A DNA stretch of 64,000 nucleotides from Undibacterium hunanense (GCF_014284335.1 NZ_JACOGF010000005.1:124001-188000); one strand, 5' to 3'; positions 28,218 through 36,649 are shown, counted from the first letter of the stretch. The notes: generated from the letters alone by a model not told the origin. Translations and numbers: made by a program.

Positions 28218-28999
28218 GCCTTACAGCGGACACGCCCTGGGTATTGCGCAACGATGCGGACGGTGTCACCACCCTGACCTTGAACCGTGGCGAGCGTTTC
28301 AACCCCCTGTCAGAAGAAATGCTGGCCGCTTTGCTGGCTGAATTCAAGGCCATTGCAATTGATGAAACCGTACGCGTGGTGGTCCTGGCGGCCACCGGCA
28401 AGGCATTTTGTGCCGGGCATGATCTGAAGCAAATGCAGGCTCAACCGTCGGAAGAGTATTACAAGGCCCTGTTCCAGCAATGCAGCAAACTGATGCTGGC
28501 TATCCAGAAATTGCCGCAGCCGGTTATCGCCCGCGTGCAAGGTCTGGCAACGGCTGCCGGTTGTCAACTGGTGGGCATGTGTGACCTGGCCGTGGCCAGT
28601 GACAATGCCAGCTTTGCAGTATCTGGGGTGAATGTGGGCTTGTTCTGTTCCACCCCTGCGGTTGCTTTGTCGCGCAATGTTTCACGTAAACAGGCGATGG
28701 AAATGTTGTTGACCGGTGATTTTATCGATGCGCAGACGGCATGGCAGCGTGGCCTTATTAATCATGTGGTCAGCCCTGAACAGCTGGATGCTTGCGTTGC
28801 CGGACTGGCCGCCAGCATCATCGCCAAACCCGCGCTGGCAATCCGCATGGGCAAGCAATTATTCTACAAGCAGCTGGAAATGGGGATGGCGGCGGCCTAT
28901 CAGCTGGCCGGGCAAACCATGGCCTGCAATATGATGGATGATACTGCGCAGGAAGGCGTACAGGCTTTTCTGGAAAAACGCTCACCAGTCTGGAAGTAA
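28214..28999 (+). CDS. Crotonase-fold protein of the ECHDC3 type
   Basis: This 261-residue protein is in the enoyl-CoA hydratase superfamily and closely resembles ECHDC3 homologues (GLATAAGCQLVGMCDLAVAS, GVNVGLFCSTPAVAL, and C-terminal FLEKRSPVWK). The CoA oxyanion-hole segment FCAGHDLKQM is present. The two glutamates that act in true hydratases are replaced: Gln stands in AAGCQL, and Val-Asn in SGVNVG. It therefore probably does not hydrate enoyl-CoA by the usual mechanism. It is translationally coupled to rbgA. The role in bacteria is unknown. Confidence 0.88.
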   Translation: MSLTADTPWVLRNDADGVTTLTLNRGERFNPLSEEMLAALLAEFKAIAIDETVRVVVLAATGKAFCAGHDLKQMQAQPSEEYYKALFQQCSKLMLAIQKLPQPVIARVQGLATAAGCQLVGMCDLAVASDNASFAVSGVNVGLFCSTPAVALSRNVSRKQAMEMLLTGDFIDAQTAWQRGLINHVVSPEQLDACVAGLAASIIAKPALAIRMGKQLFYKQLEMGMAAAYQLAGQTMACNMMDDTAQEGVQAFLEKRSPVWK

Positions 29000-29045
29000 G
29001 GCAACGAGTAAGGTACTGAATGAGACAGTAAATAAGGCGCTGAGC

Positions 29046-29474
29046 TTACGACTGTTTGCGTGAACTGAAATGATCGCCAATAATCGCCCCCAGCGAACAC
29101 CATACCCCCGCCACAAAGCAGGTATATAACACGGTGTAGGTAGTGGGCAGGGAATCGGGTGCATCGCTATAGGCCACGCTGGCATAGGTATATACCAGAG
29201 CAGTGGTGGCGATGCCCAGCAAATAACCGTGCATCATGGGCGAACGTCGCGCCAGATAACCTACTGCCAGGCCAGGCAGCAAGTATTGCATGAATCCAAA
29301 AATGGTCATGAAAATCTGGTTACCCCACAAACCTGTATCTGTACCGGCATCTGTGGCCGGACTCATCGATATCTTCAGCGCCGTAATAAACACAAAATAC
29401 AGCAAGCCATACAATACCGTCGCCAACGCGATGGCGTGAGGATTGGGTTTGGAAATAAAGGGTTGGAAAGCCAT
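29046..29474 (-). CDS. Small four-helix membrane protein, hypothetical
   Basis: This 142-residue protein has about four hydrophobic helices (HAIALATVLYGLLYFVFITA, IFMTIFGFMQYLLPGLAVGY, GYLLGIATTALVYTYASVAY, VLYTCFVAGVWCSLGAIIG). I do not recognise a family. The ATG at 29474 gives the first helix directly; a TATAAT hexamer lies only about ten bases before it, so the transcript could be nearly leaderless. A longer start at 29504 is possible. Confidence 0.65.
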   Translation of the reverse strand: MAFQPFISKPNPHAIALATVLYGLLYFVFITALKISMSPATDAGTDTGLWGNQIFMTIFGFMQYLLPGLAVGYLARRSPMMHGYLLGIATTALVYTYASVAYSDAPDSLPTTYTVLYTCFVAGVWCSLGAIIGDHFSSRKQS

Positions 29475-29595
29475 AAGGGCGAGATTATACCCTGTGCTGC
29501 CCAAGATTTGCGCAGCTTTGGACTGGTTTTTGCTCTCATTCCTGGCATTGACCCATACTTACCTATGTCGCCTGATCAGGGGGCAGGCAAAGAAA

Positions 29596-30312
29596 TCAGA
29601 ACAGATAACTGGCGCTGAACACCAGGCTGTCGCGCACCGGGCTTTGGTATTTGCCCGGGCTGTAAGCACGTCTTTGCCTGCTGATTCCATAGGCCAGTTG
29701 CAGCTTCCATGAAGCGAAATTGGCACCCAGGCCGATACGCGCATCGAAGCGATTATTGATGACCTGGCCTGGTTTTGCATCCGGATACGTCAGCCAGCCT
29801 ATGTGTGAAAACAGGTCTATGCGTTCATGCAGCGCATAATCTGCATTCGCTTCCAGGTACAGGGTTTTTGCGTCCAAACCTATGTAATTGGGAGAATAGT
29901 AGATGCGTGCGCTGAGATTATCCACCATGACTCCGGTGAAGATTTCCCCATAATTGAGGTCCGTAGCCTTGGGGAACAATGAGCCCGTGGCACCTGCTTC
30001 CCATACCACGCCCGAATTCAGGCGGCGTGAAAAACCGGAATACAGCAAGATCTGTTCGCCATCACTGCTTTTGCTGTTGGCCCGTACTTTTGAGCCGAAG
30101 GCACCGGCATACCAGCCATCGGGATTATCGTAGACCAGGTTTAACTGGGGGGCCGGCTGGCCGTCGCTGAGCGAGATGCCGCGATAAAAATAATCGGACA
30201 CCAGCGTGATACTGCCGCTGACCTGTGCGTGGGCCTTGCCTTCAAAAGCAAACAGGGTAAGGATGAAAATCGCACAAAATTTAAGCAATACCGCACCTTT
30301 ATGAATGGCCAT
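29596..30312 (-). CDS. TorF-like putative outer-membrane porin
   Basis: This 238-residue protein (start at 30312) has a signal peptide (AVLLKFCAIFILTLFAFEGKAHA) and a beta-strand mature part starting VSGSITLVSDYFYRGISLSDGQPAPQ split by turns, the hallmark of the TorF/CHP02001 family of putative porins. It ends in Phe (SASYLF), as expected for Bam-assembled barrels. ATG 30336 and GTG 30339 are alternative starts produced by a 13-bp tandem duplication at the junction with the upstream S8 peptidase gene. It is last in the sigma/anti-sigma/peptidase unit. Confidence 0.85.
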   Translation of the reverse strand: MAIHKGAVLLKFCAIFILTLFAFEGKAHAQVSGSITLVSDYFYRGISLSDGQPAPQLNLVYDNPDGWYAGAFGSKVRANSKSSDGEQILLYSGFSRRLNSGVVWEAGATGSLFPKATDLNYGEIFTGVMVDNLSARIYYSPNYIGLDAKTLYLEANADYALHERIDLFSHIGWLTYPDAKPGQVINNRFDARIGLGANFASWKLQLAYGISRQRRAYSPGKYQSPVRDSLVFSASYLF

Positions 30313-30317
30313 CAATC

Positions 30318-30343
30318 TTGCATCACTTATTTGCATCACTTAT
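30318..30343. repeat. 13-bp perfect tandem duplication at peptidase stop/porin start
   Basis: TTGCATCACTTAT is repeated twice. On the minus strand each unit reads ATAAGTGATGCAA, giving a TAA stop and GTG/ATG codons. The peptidase stop lies in one copy and the alternative porin starts in the pair. Confidence 0.85.
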
Positions 30344-31677
30344 GGATGGGTGGCCAGGGTTGTGGATGGCAGCGCACTGGCAGCAGGGGTGGCCAGTTGA
30401 CATGAACACGCACATTTATGCGTGACCCTGTGCAGAGTGGCACACAGATTGACCTGCCCGCTGATATTGGCATCGCTCTGGTTGACCGGATTGACCACCA
30501 GATCCGCACGTACCTGCGCCAGGCTGGCCGATGGTTTCAGTTCGCTAAGCAATGCCATCATCCCCGAAATATGCGCCGCCGAATAGGATGAGCCTGACAC
30601 AAAATTCCAGCGTGCCCCCGGTGCTGTCGTTGGTATATCGCGCCCCGGCGCTACCAGGATGTCACTCGCCAGTTGTGTGGTCTTGCTGTCTGCCACAGCA
30701 AACACGCCAGGGTGCGAGGCCGGGAAGCCGCCATCAGCACGCTTTGGGTCCATGGCACCCACAATCTTGATGTTGCGGGAAATAGCCGCATCCAGCAGTT
30801 GCTTCAGCAGGCGGTCTGGCGGGCCGGACAGGCTCATGTTAATCACCTGCACACCCTGCGTCAGTGCAAAATTCAATGCCTTGCCCAAAGTAAAACTATT
30901 GCATCTGGTTTTATTTTCGGGTTCTTGCCAGCAGGCTCTCAGGGCCATGACATGGGTATCGGGGGCGATGCCTTCTATGCCTATGCCATTCCCGGCGCGT
31001 GCAGCGATCACGCCAGCAACACCGGTGCCATGGGTTTCGCCGACATAGGGGTTGCCGTCGATGAAGTTCTGGTTCAGTGTGACCTGTCCGGCCAGGTCAG
31101 GGTGTTTGATTTCTACCCCACTGTCGATGACGGCCACGACCACATTGCGACCAGTGGCAATTTTGCGCACATCATCCAGTTGCCAGTATTTGTTAACTGG
31201 CTGCACGGGAAACAAGGGATCATTTTTGGCTTGTGCGTCAAAGGTGTTGATGGTCTGCACCCAGGCGACACGGGCATCCTTGCTCAGTGTTTCCATCATC
31301 TGCGCTTCAGACGTGGTCTCGGTTTCTTCCATCACAAAGCAATCGACATTCAAGACGGGCATGGGCCAGTCTTCCAGCAGTTTCAGGCCATGGGTGCGCG
31401 CCAGTTCTTCGGCGATGCGGCGGCGGGCAGTGCGGCTGACATCATTGGCATAACCGCCGCTATAGCTGACATCTGGCCGGAAATGTGGTGTTGGCAGATG
31501 CAACATGACCAGTAGCCGGCGTTTGGCTTCCGGCTCTTTCTGCGTGACCGCTTCTGCTTCATTGTCGTTGCGGGCGCTGGCTGTTGATATGTTTAATCCT
31601 GCTGTCAGTGCCAGCAAGGCAGCAAGTCCGAATCTGAGCCAGAGCCTGGTCCCGTGAGGTTTGCCGCGCATACTCAT
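30340..31677 (-). CDS. S8 family serine peptidase (subtilase)
   Basis: This 445-residue secreted protein has a signal segment (LRFGLAALLALTAGLNISTASA), an N-terminal I9/propeptide-like region (about residues 52-145) and a subtilase domain (about 165-395). The triad is present: Asp185 in VVAVIDSGVE, His216 in ETHGTGVAGV, Ser364 in SGSSYSAAHISG. The oxyanion-hole asparagine of the usual AAAGN motif is replaced: the aligned segment is VGAMD, so Asp310 takes that place. The C-terminus carries a Cys cluster (CATLHRVTHKCACSC) and a Pro/Ser/Thr tail. It follows the anti-sigma gene by a four-base overlap, so it is cotranscribed and stoichiometrically coupled with it. Confidence 0.9.
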   Translation of the reverse strand: MSMRGKPHGTRLWLRFGLAALLALTAGLNISTASARNDNEAEAVTQKEPEAKRRLLVMLHLPTPHFRPDVSYSGGYANDVSRTARRRIAEELARTHGLKLLEDWPMPVLNVDCFVMEETETTSEAQMMETLSKDARVAWVQTINTFDAQAKNDPLFPVQPVNKYWQLDDVRKIATGRNVVVAVIDSGVEIKHPDLAGQVTLNQNFIDGNPYVGETHGTGVAGVIAARAGNGIGIEGIAPDTHVMALRACWQEPENKTRCNSFTLGKALNFALTQGVQVINMSLSGPPDRLLKQLLDAAISRNIKIVGAMDPKRADGGFPASHPGVFAVADSKTTQLASDILVAPGRDIPTTAPGARWNFVSGSSYSAAHISGMMALLSELKPSASLAQVRADLVVNPVNQSDANISGQVNLCATLHRVTHKCACSCQLATPAASALPSTTLATHP

Positions 31678-32369
31678 TTGGCACCTCCGGCTTGCAGGGA
31701 TTCTACCAGTTCAATCACCGCTTCAGAGCGCAACTCGTCCACGCTTTGCGTCAACCTGTCGTCAGGGACGTTGAGCAGATAGGCATTGGTGACCGTCGGG
31801 CCATCGATGATGCGGGCGTCGTTCAATGACATGATGCGCTGTATATCTTTGACTGTGGTTTCCGGTTTGAAGACGACGACAATATTGCCGGACGAGCGTT
31901 CGCCGCTGCCCAGTACATGATAACTGCTATTGTCCTGCGTGGGCAGGGCCAGATGTACCACCAGCCCCACAATGATCGCCGTCTGTGCTGCCATGATCCA
32001 GCCCATGGACCTGGTACCACTTGCCGGCAACAGGGTTCGCAAGCGCTCCAGCAAGCTATTTTTTTCTTTGCCTCTGGCTGCTTGTATCTGTTTACTCTGC
32101 GTATCGAGCCTTGGAGTATCGAGTTTGGGCAGCAGACGGGCGAGTGCACGATCAGGGTCGGGTGCCGTGCTGGCCGCCGGTTCCTGGGCTTGCAGCTTAA
32201 TTTGCCATTGCAGATCATCCTTGCATGCCGTGCATGTTTGTAAATGTTTTTGTACCAGCTGTTTTTCGTCCGGCTGCAGGGTATTGACAACATACCAGGG
32301 CAGCAAGTCCTGGACGATGGCATGCATTGCCTCGTCAGACGGATAGGGCTGGCTTGTTTTCATGTTCAT
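31674..32369 (-). CDS. Membrane anti-sigma factor with zinc finger and propeptide-like C-terminal domain
   Basis: This 231-residue protein has an N-terminal HC2-type zinc-binding anti-sigma domain (KHLQTCTACKDDL, HxxxCxxC, about residues 40-55), a single membrane helix (GWIMAAQTAIIVGLVVHLAL, about 123-142) and a periplasmic domain. The last 80 residues (VVVFKPETTVKDIQRIM, ARIIDGPTVTNAYLLNVPDD) look like a subtilase-propeptide/I9-like fold. Its ATG at 32369 overlaps the sigma stop (ATGA) and is preceded by GGAGG. The following gene is a subtilase, so the domain may bind or inhibit that protease; this is inference. Confidence 0.85.
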   Translation of the reverse strand: MNMKTSQPYPSDEAMHAIVQDLLPWYVVNTLQPDEKQLVQKHLQTCTACKDDLQWQIKLQAQEPAASTAPDPDRALARLLPKLDTPRLDTQSKQIQAARGKEKNSLLERLRTLLPASGTRSMGWIMAAQTAIIVGLVVHLALPTQDNSSYHVLGSGERSSGNIVVVFKPETTVKDIQRIMSLNDARIIDGPTVTNAYLLNVPDDRLTQSVDELRSEAVIELVESLQAGGAK

Positions 32370-32968
32370 AATATTTCCTCCATGCTGTCGGAAAGCATGA
32401 ATCTCAAACGCTGTCTTGCGTGGAACATCCGGGTTTTGACGGTGTTGACCGGGCATTCCATGGTTTCAGCAATTTCCTTGTATCCCATCTCATGATAATA
32501 AGTGAGGCTGACGACCACGCGCTGCTCCATGGGCAGGGCACGCAAGGCCCGGTTCAAATCACCTTCCAGTTGCTGGGCAGACATCTGGTGTTCGGGTTCA
32601 TAGCGGGTTTCTGCTGCATGATGCTCAAAATTGGATTCAACCGCTGCATCAAATGTCTGTATGGCTTTCAACGCCTGACGATAAGCTATCGCAAATATCC
32701 AGGTGGAGACCCGTGAAGTCTGGTTAAAGGTATGCGCTTTTTGCCAGACGACCAGCATCGTATCGTTGACTATCTCTTCTATCAGATGTGTGTCGCGTGT
32801 CATCTTGTCAAGAAAACGGGCCAGTCTGCCAAAGTACAGGCGATACAAAGCCTCAAACGCCTGGCGATCGGCATTCGCAATTGAGGCGATCAATTGAACT
32901 TCCTGTGCTTCCGGGGTAGTTGGACGCTTGTTGTCTGTTTTACCTCGCCATCCCCAATTCTCAAACAT
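32366..32968 (-). CDS. ECF RNA polymerase sigma factor (sigma-70 family)
   Basis: This 200-residue protein has region 2 (about residues 30-100: DRQAFEALYRLYFGRLARFLDKMTRD, IEEIVNDTMLVVWQKA) and region 4 (about 130-190: LPMEQRVVVSLTYYHEMGYKEIAETM, VNTVKTRMFHARQRLR) and no regions 1 or 3, so it is an ECF type. It is the first gene of the unit with its anti-sigma factor, and such pairs are commonly autoregulated. The upstream 390-base gap is shared with the divergent sorting/redox unit, but I did not identify a specific ECF promoter motif. Confidence 0.93.
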   Translation of the reverse strand: MFENWGWRGKTDNKRPTTPEAQEVQLIASIANADRQAFEALYRLYFGRLARFLDKMTRDTHLIEEIVNDTMLVVWQKAHTFNQTSRVSTWIFAIAYRQALKAIQTFDAAVESNFEHHAAETRYEPEHQMSAQQLEGDLNRALRALPMEQRVVVSLTYYHEMGYKEIAETMECPVNTVKTRMFHARQRLRFMLSDSMEEIL

Positions 32969-33358
32969 GCCTGCATTCTCCTCGATGAAACGTTAATACC
33001 TGATCAGGTGGAAAAGGTTCATTGCAGGTTAAAAAAATGTTGATGTCAGGCTTTTGAGGGGGCTTGCGTAAAAAATAACAAGATGAATTACCGGTCTCAC
33101 ATGCTGCGACACTTAGCCAGATTATCAGACGATTGTATCGCATCGATATGCGCATATTGTTTTTTGTCCCACCATTCCGCATAGTTTTTTATCTGCTGTT
33201 TTCTTCCCGTCCGAATTCTCCCTTAAGCATCTGGCTGTCATTTCAAGGTGCCGTAATGCAGTTTCAGCATGCGTCAAAAAATATTTCATTTTTCTTTGAA
33301 CCAATTCGAATGAATGGCGCATTAACCGCTTGAAACAAACGGAGAGGTCTATTTTTTT
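32969..33358. other. 390-base gap between the sigma unit and the sorting/redox unit
   Basis: This divergent intergenic region must hold promoters for the sigma operon (minus) and the protease/surface-protein operon (plus). It is AT-rich near 33270-33310. GGAGAGG at 33341 is a ribosome site for the small frame at 33359. I could not pick a confident -35/-10 pair. Confidence 0.5.
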
Positions 33359-33475
33359 ATGTCGTCACACATGAAAAAAGAAACTGCTGTGGCCATGCGT
33401 GAACTCGTATTTCAGATCACCGGAACGACGCGCGCAATTTTTTTAAATCAGCATGGCAGGACGGTAAATGCTTGA
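33359..33475 (+). CDS. Candidate 38-residue leader peptide
   Basis: An ATG at 33359 is preceded by GGAGAGG eleven bases upstream and opens a 38-codon frame (starting MSSHMKKETAVAMRELVF) whose TGA at 33473 overlaps the ATG of the intramembrane protease gene (33468). The geometry suggests translational coupling. There is no hydrophobic segment or recognisable domain. It could be chance; conservation in relatives would decide. Confidence 0.35.
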   Translation: MSSHMKKETAVAMRELVFQITGTTRAIFLNQHGRTVNA

Positions 33476-33854
33476 ACAGGCGAATGTGATTTTTCCTTTT
33501 TTTGTTCAGCATGCGATGTGCGGAAATCAAATGCGTGCGCCTGATGTGGGCGTGTTGTTGCGGCTGCTGTTGCTGGCGCCGGTATTGGAAGAGCTAGTGG
33601 TGCGTGCTGGTCTGCAGCAGTACCTGACAGGGCAGTTCCGGCAATCTGGTGTCAATGCGACCTGGTTACCGGTAGTGATATCAGCGACGGTGTTCAGCGC
33701 ACTGCATGTGGCAGCAGGCTGGACGATGGTGGCAGCGATTTTTGTGCCCGGCCTGTTGCTGGCGATGCTGTACCAGTGGACGCGTGACTGGCGGCTGTGC
33801 GCGTTAATGCATGCCGTCTTCAATGGAATGGCTCTTGGTGTTTGCATGCAGTGA
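33468..33854 (+). CDS. CPBP glutamic intramembrane protease, probable JDVT-CTERM sorting enzyme (MrtJ type)
   Basis: This 128-residue membrane protein carries all three CPBP (Abi/Rce1-like) motifs: EExxxR in LEELVVRAG (Glu41, Glu42, Arg46), FxxxH in FSALH (Phe76, His80), and HxxxN in HAVFN (His115, Asn119). It is much shorter than usual CPBP proteases. The next gene, 26 bases downstream, encodes a protein with a Gly4-Cys, hydrophobic helix, Arg-rich tail, the design of the JDVT-CTERM sorting signal, whose known companion is the short MrtJ protease. I infer that this enzyme cleaves near that tail to release or anchor the surface protein. Confidence 0.82.
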   Translation: MLEQANVIFPFFVQHAMCGNQMRAPDVGVLLRLLLLAPVLEELVVRAGLQQYLTGQFRQSGVNATWLPVVISATVFSALHVAAGWTMVAAIFVPGLLLAMLYQWTRDWRLCALMHAVFNGMALGVCMQ

Positions 33855-33880
33855 CCTATTTTAATCATTGAAGGGAAACT

Positions 33881-36070
33881 ATGATGAAGTTGAATTTTCG
33901 TTTTACTCGCTTATTGCGACAGGCTGGTGTGCTGGGTGCGGCCTTAACTGCAGGTATCGCCATTGAACTGGCAACCGGCATGTCGGCGGCCTATGCTGCC
34001 GATGCCTTGAATGGTAAAAGCCTGTACCTGAATGGCCCGGTTTCTGGCGGTACCAGTTGTACTGCCTGCCACGGTGCCAGCCCCGCCAATAACGTCAACG
34101 GTATTTTGCGGGGTGCGAATAATCCGACGGAAATCAGCAATGCCTGGGCCCAGAACAAGGGTGGCATGGGCACTTTATATAACAATAAATTCAGCCAGGC
34201 AGAAATCGCAGATCTGGCCGCATTTATTGGTAACCCCAGTGTCGCCGCCGGCCCGATTGCAAGCGTATCACCAGCCAGCCTTAGCTTTAATGGTACGACG
34301 ATAGGCCAGACCAGTACGGCACTCAGCACCACAGTCAGTAACACCGGCTCTGCCGCATTGAACATCACAGCCATCGCGCTGACTGGCGGTAGCAGCGGTG
34401 ACTTCAGCCTGGCTGGTGGCAGTTGCGCAGCGGGTGCTGCACTGGCCCCTGCCGCGACCTGTACTGTGTTGGCTACCTTCAAGCCGACAGCGCAAGGCAC
34501 TCGCAGCAGCAGCATCAGCATCAGCCACAATGCAACTGGTGGATCCAGCCTGGTCAGCCTCAGTGGTACCGGCAATGCCGCTGCCCAGGCCGGTGTGGCA
34601 GTGTCTGCCACCAGCCTTAACTTTGGTTCAGTTCTGGTGAATGCGGCATCGGCAGCACAGACCATCACGATCACCAATAGCGGTCAGGCAGCCCTGAATT
34701 TCAGTTCCATCGGACTGACTGGCACGAACGCCGCCATCTTTGCCCTGGGCGGTAGCTGCAGCACACAAACTGCCGTTGCTGCCGGTGGCCAATGTACGGT
34801 AACCGTACAGGCTACCCCAGCTACAGCCGGCGCTTTTGCTGCGGCATTGAATATCGCTTCGAATGCTTCGAACGGTAGTGTTGTCGTCAGCCTGGCCGGT
34901 AGCGGCGCTGCTGCCACCCCTGCCATCAGCGCAACGCCAAGCGTGCTTGCCTTTGGTGCGCAGACCGTTGGTGGTAATCCTGTCACGCAGCAGATCAGTC
35001 TGTCAAACACAGGTAACGTGGCGCTGACACTGTCATCTGTCAAAGTCAGTGGTTCATCAGCGATTGTGATCGGTACGGGCGGTACCTGCGGTAGCAGCCT
35101 TGCAGTGGGTGCCAGTTGCAATGTACCTGTGGTATTCACACCGGCGACGGAAGGTGATGCAAGCGCCAGCCTGGCGGTGACTTCGAACGCCGCAGCATTG
35201 CAGGTGGCCATCACTGGCACGGCAACCAGCAAGGCAGTCGCCAAGCCCGTGTTGTCTGATACTGGCACCGTGCAATTTACCGATACCCAGGTAGGTGTCA
35301 GCTCGGTCAAGCATACGACAACGCTCAGCAATACCGGTACGGCTGCATTGAAGATCACCAGCCTGGTATTGAACGGCAGCCAGCTCAATGACTTTTCACT
35401 GGCAGGTACTTGCGCCGTTAATGGCACAGTCAGTCCGGCGGCCAGCTGCACCATAGATACGACCTTCAAACCGACCAGTGCCGGCAGTAAAACCGCAGAT
35501 GTGCTGGTGGTGACTGATGGTGGTGCGCAACTGAGTGTTCGCCTGGCGGGTACTGGCGTTGCCATCCCTGTCAAGACAGTGACGCTGAACATCAATCCGC
35601 AATCTTTTGACTTCGGTTCCGCCACGATAGGCAGTGCCAGCCTGGTCAAACGCTTCACGCTCAGCAACCCAAGCACCAGTGCCATCGCCCTGACCAATGC
35701 TGCCTTCACCGGGCCGTATGCCGCAGTGGTGGACAGTGCATCCTGCCCACGCTTCCCGTTCAGCCTGCAGGCGAATACTTCTTGTGAACTGGTGGTGAGC
35801 TATACACCGGCAAATGCAGGTGCTAACAACGGCAGTGTCGTCATCAGTTCATCTGACACCACCACGACCTGGAGCATTTCCCTGGCTGCCACGGCAGTGA
35901 CTGCCACAGTGCCTGTCGTGACCGGCAATGTGCCCAGGAATGAAGGCGGCGGTGGTTGCTCGGTCGCCCGTGATGGCAATGACCCGATGTTGCCTGTTCT
36001 GGTAATGCTGGCTGCGGCAGTCATCGTCTGGCGCCGACGTCAGGCCCGCCAAGGCGCGACGCAAAAGTAA
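33881..36070 (+). CDS. c-type cytochrome/Ig-repeat surface protein with JDVT-CTERM-like tail
   Basis: This 729-residue exported protein has a signal region (about residues 12-40), a short cytochrome-c-like domain with GGTSCTACHGA (Cys60, Cys63, His64) to about residue 130, then about five choice-of-anchor-D (HYDIN/ASPM-like Ig) repeats of about 105 residues, each starting like ASPASLSFNGTTIG or SATSLNFGSVLVN and ending in SLSGTG. The C-terminus is GGGGCSVARDGNDPMLPVL, a hydrophobic helix and WRRRQAR; Cys693 follows four glycines. This matches a JDVT-CTERM sorting signal, where the Cys may be the processed or lipidated anchor. A 22-bp perfect palindrome follows the stop. Confidence 0.82.
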   Translation: MMKLNFRFTRLLRQAGVLGAALTAGIAIELATGMSAAYAADALNGKSLYLNGPVSGGTSCTACHGASPANNVNGILRGANNPTEISNAWAQNKGGMGTLYNNKFSQAEIADLAAFIGNPSVAAGPIASVSPASLSFNGTTIGQTSTALSTTVSNTGSAALNITAIALTGGSSGDFSLAGGSCAAGAALAPAATCTVLATFKPTAQGTRSSSISISHNATGGSSLVSLSGTGNAAAQAGVAVSATSLNFGSVLVNAASAAQTITITNSGQAALNFSSIGLTGTNAAIFALGGSCSTQTAVAAGGQCTVTVQATPATAGAFAAALNIASNASNGSVVVSLAGSGAAATPAISATPSVLAFGAQTVGGNPVTQQISLSNTGNVALTLSSVKVSGSSAIVIGTGGTCGSSLAVGASCNVPVVFTPATEGDASASLAVTSNAAALQVAITGTATSKAVAKPVLSDTGTVQFTDTQVGVSSVKHTTTLSNTGTAALKITSLVLNGSQLNDFSLAGTCAVNGTVSPAASCTIDTTFKPTSAGSKTADVLVVTDGGAQLSVRLAGTGVAIPVKTVTLNINPQSFDFGSATIGSASLVKRFTLSNPSTSAIALTNAAFTGPYAAVVDSASCPRFPFSLQANTSCELVVSYTPANAGANNGSVVISSSDTTTTWSISLAATAVTATVPVVTGNVPRNEGGGGCSVARDGNDPMLPVLVMLAAAVIVWRRRQARQGATQK

Positions 36071-36076
36071 TAATGG

Positions 36077-36098
36077 AAGCCGGACCGCGGTCCGGCTT
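36077..36098 (+). terminator. 22-bp perfect palindrome, terminator or attenuator
   Basis: AAGCCGGACCG is followed directly by CGGTCCGGCTT and then TTCTG. It lies six bases after the surface-protein stop and 29 bases before the TlpA gene. With a short T-run it may be a partial terminator lowering downstream expression. Confidence 0.65.
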
Positions 36099-36127
36099 TT
36101 CTGATTTAAAAGAAAAGAGGTTGAACG

Positions 36128-36649
36128 ATGAAATTTACGTTACATATGAATAAAAAACGCGTAAGCCAGTTGTTGTCTGGCCTGGCTGCCACATTGCTGG
36201 TGAGCTCGGCAATGGCACTCGACAAAGGTAGCGCAGCACCCGCATTCGATCTGAGTGGCGCAGAAGGAAATGTCAGCCTGTCGAAGTACCAGGGCAAGCT
36301 GGTGTACCTGGATTTCTGGGCGTCGTGGTGCGGACCTTGCCGCCAGTCTTTTCCATGGATGAATGAATTGCAAGCCAAATACGGTAGCCAGGGTTTGCAA
36401 ATTATCGGCGTCAATCTGGATCAAAAAAATGAGGATGCGCGTCAGTTCCTGGTCACCACACCGGCCCGCTTTGTGGTGGCATTTGACCCCGCCGGAACTA
36501 CGCCACGCAGCTATGGCGTCAAAGGCATGCCAAGCAGTGTGCTGATTGGTCCGGATGGAAAGATCCTGTTTGAACATGCGGGCTTCAAGGACGCCGATAA
36601 AAGCGCACTGGAAGCAAAAATAAAATCTTCGCTGGGAGCCATCAAATGA
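36128..36649 (+). CDS. TlpA-like periplasmic thioredoxin
   Basis: This 173-residue protein has a signal peptide (LLSGLAATLLVSSAMA) and a TlpA/ResA/AhpC-type thioredoxin fold with the active site FWASWCGPCRQSF (Cys68, Cys71) and the cis-proline loop KGMPSSVLIG. Such proteins reduce specific extracytoplasmic disulfides, for example in haem-protein or metal-site maturation. DsbD, encoded downstream, is the likely electron donor. Its stop overlaps the DUF4266 start by four bases, tying it to that lipoprotein. Confidence 0.92.
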   Translation: MKFTLHMNKKRVSQLLSGLAATLLVSSAMALDKGSAAPAFDLSGAEGNVSLSKYQGKLVYLDFWASWCGPCRQSFPWMNELQAKYGSQGLQIIGVNLDQKNEDARQFLVTTPARFVVAFDPAGTTPRSYGVKGMPSSVLIGPDGKILFEHAGFKDADKSALEAKIKSSLGAIK

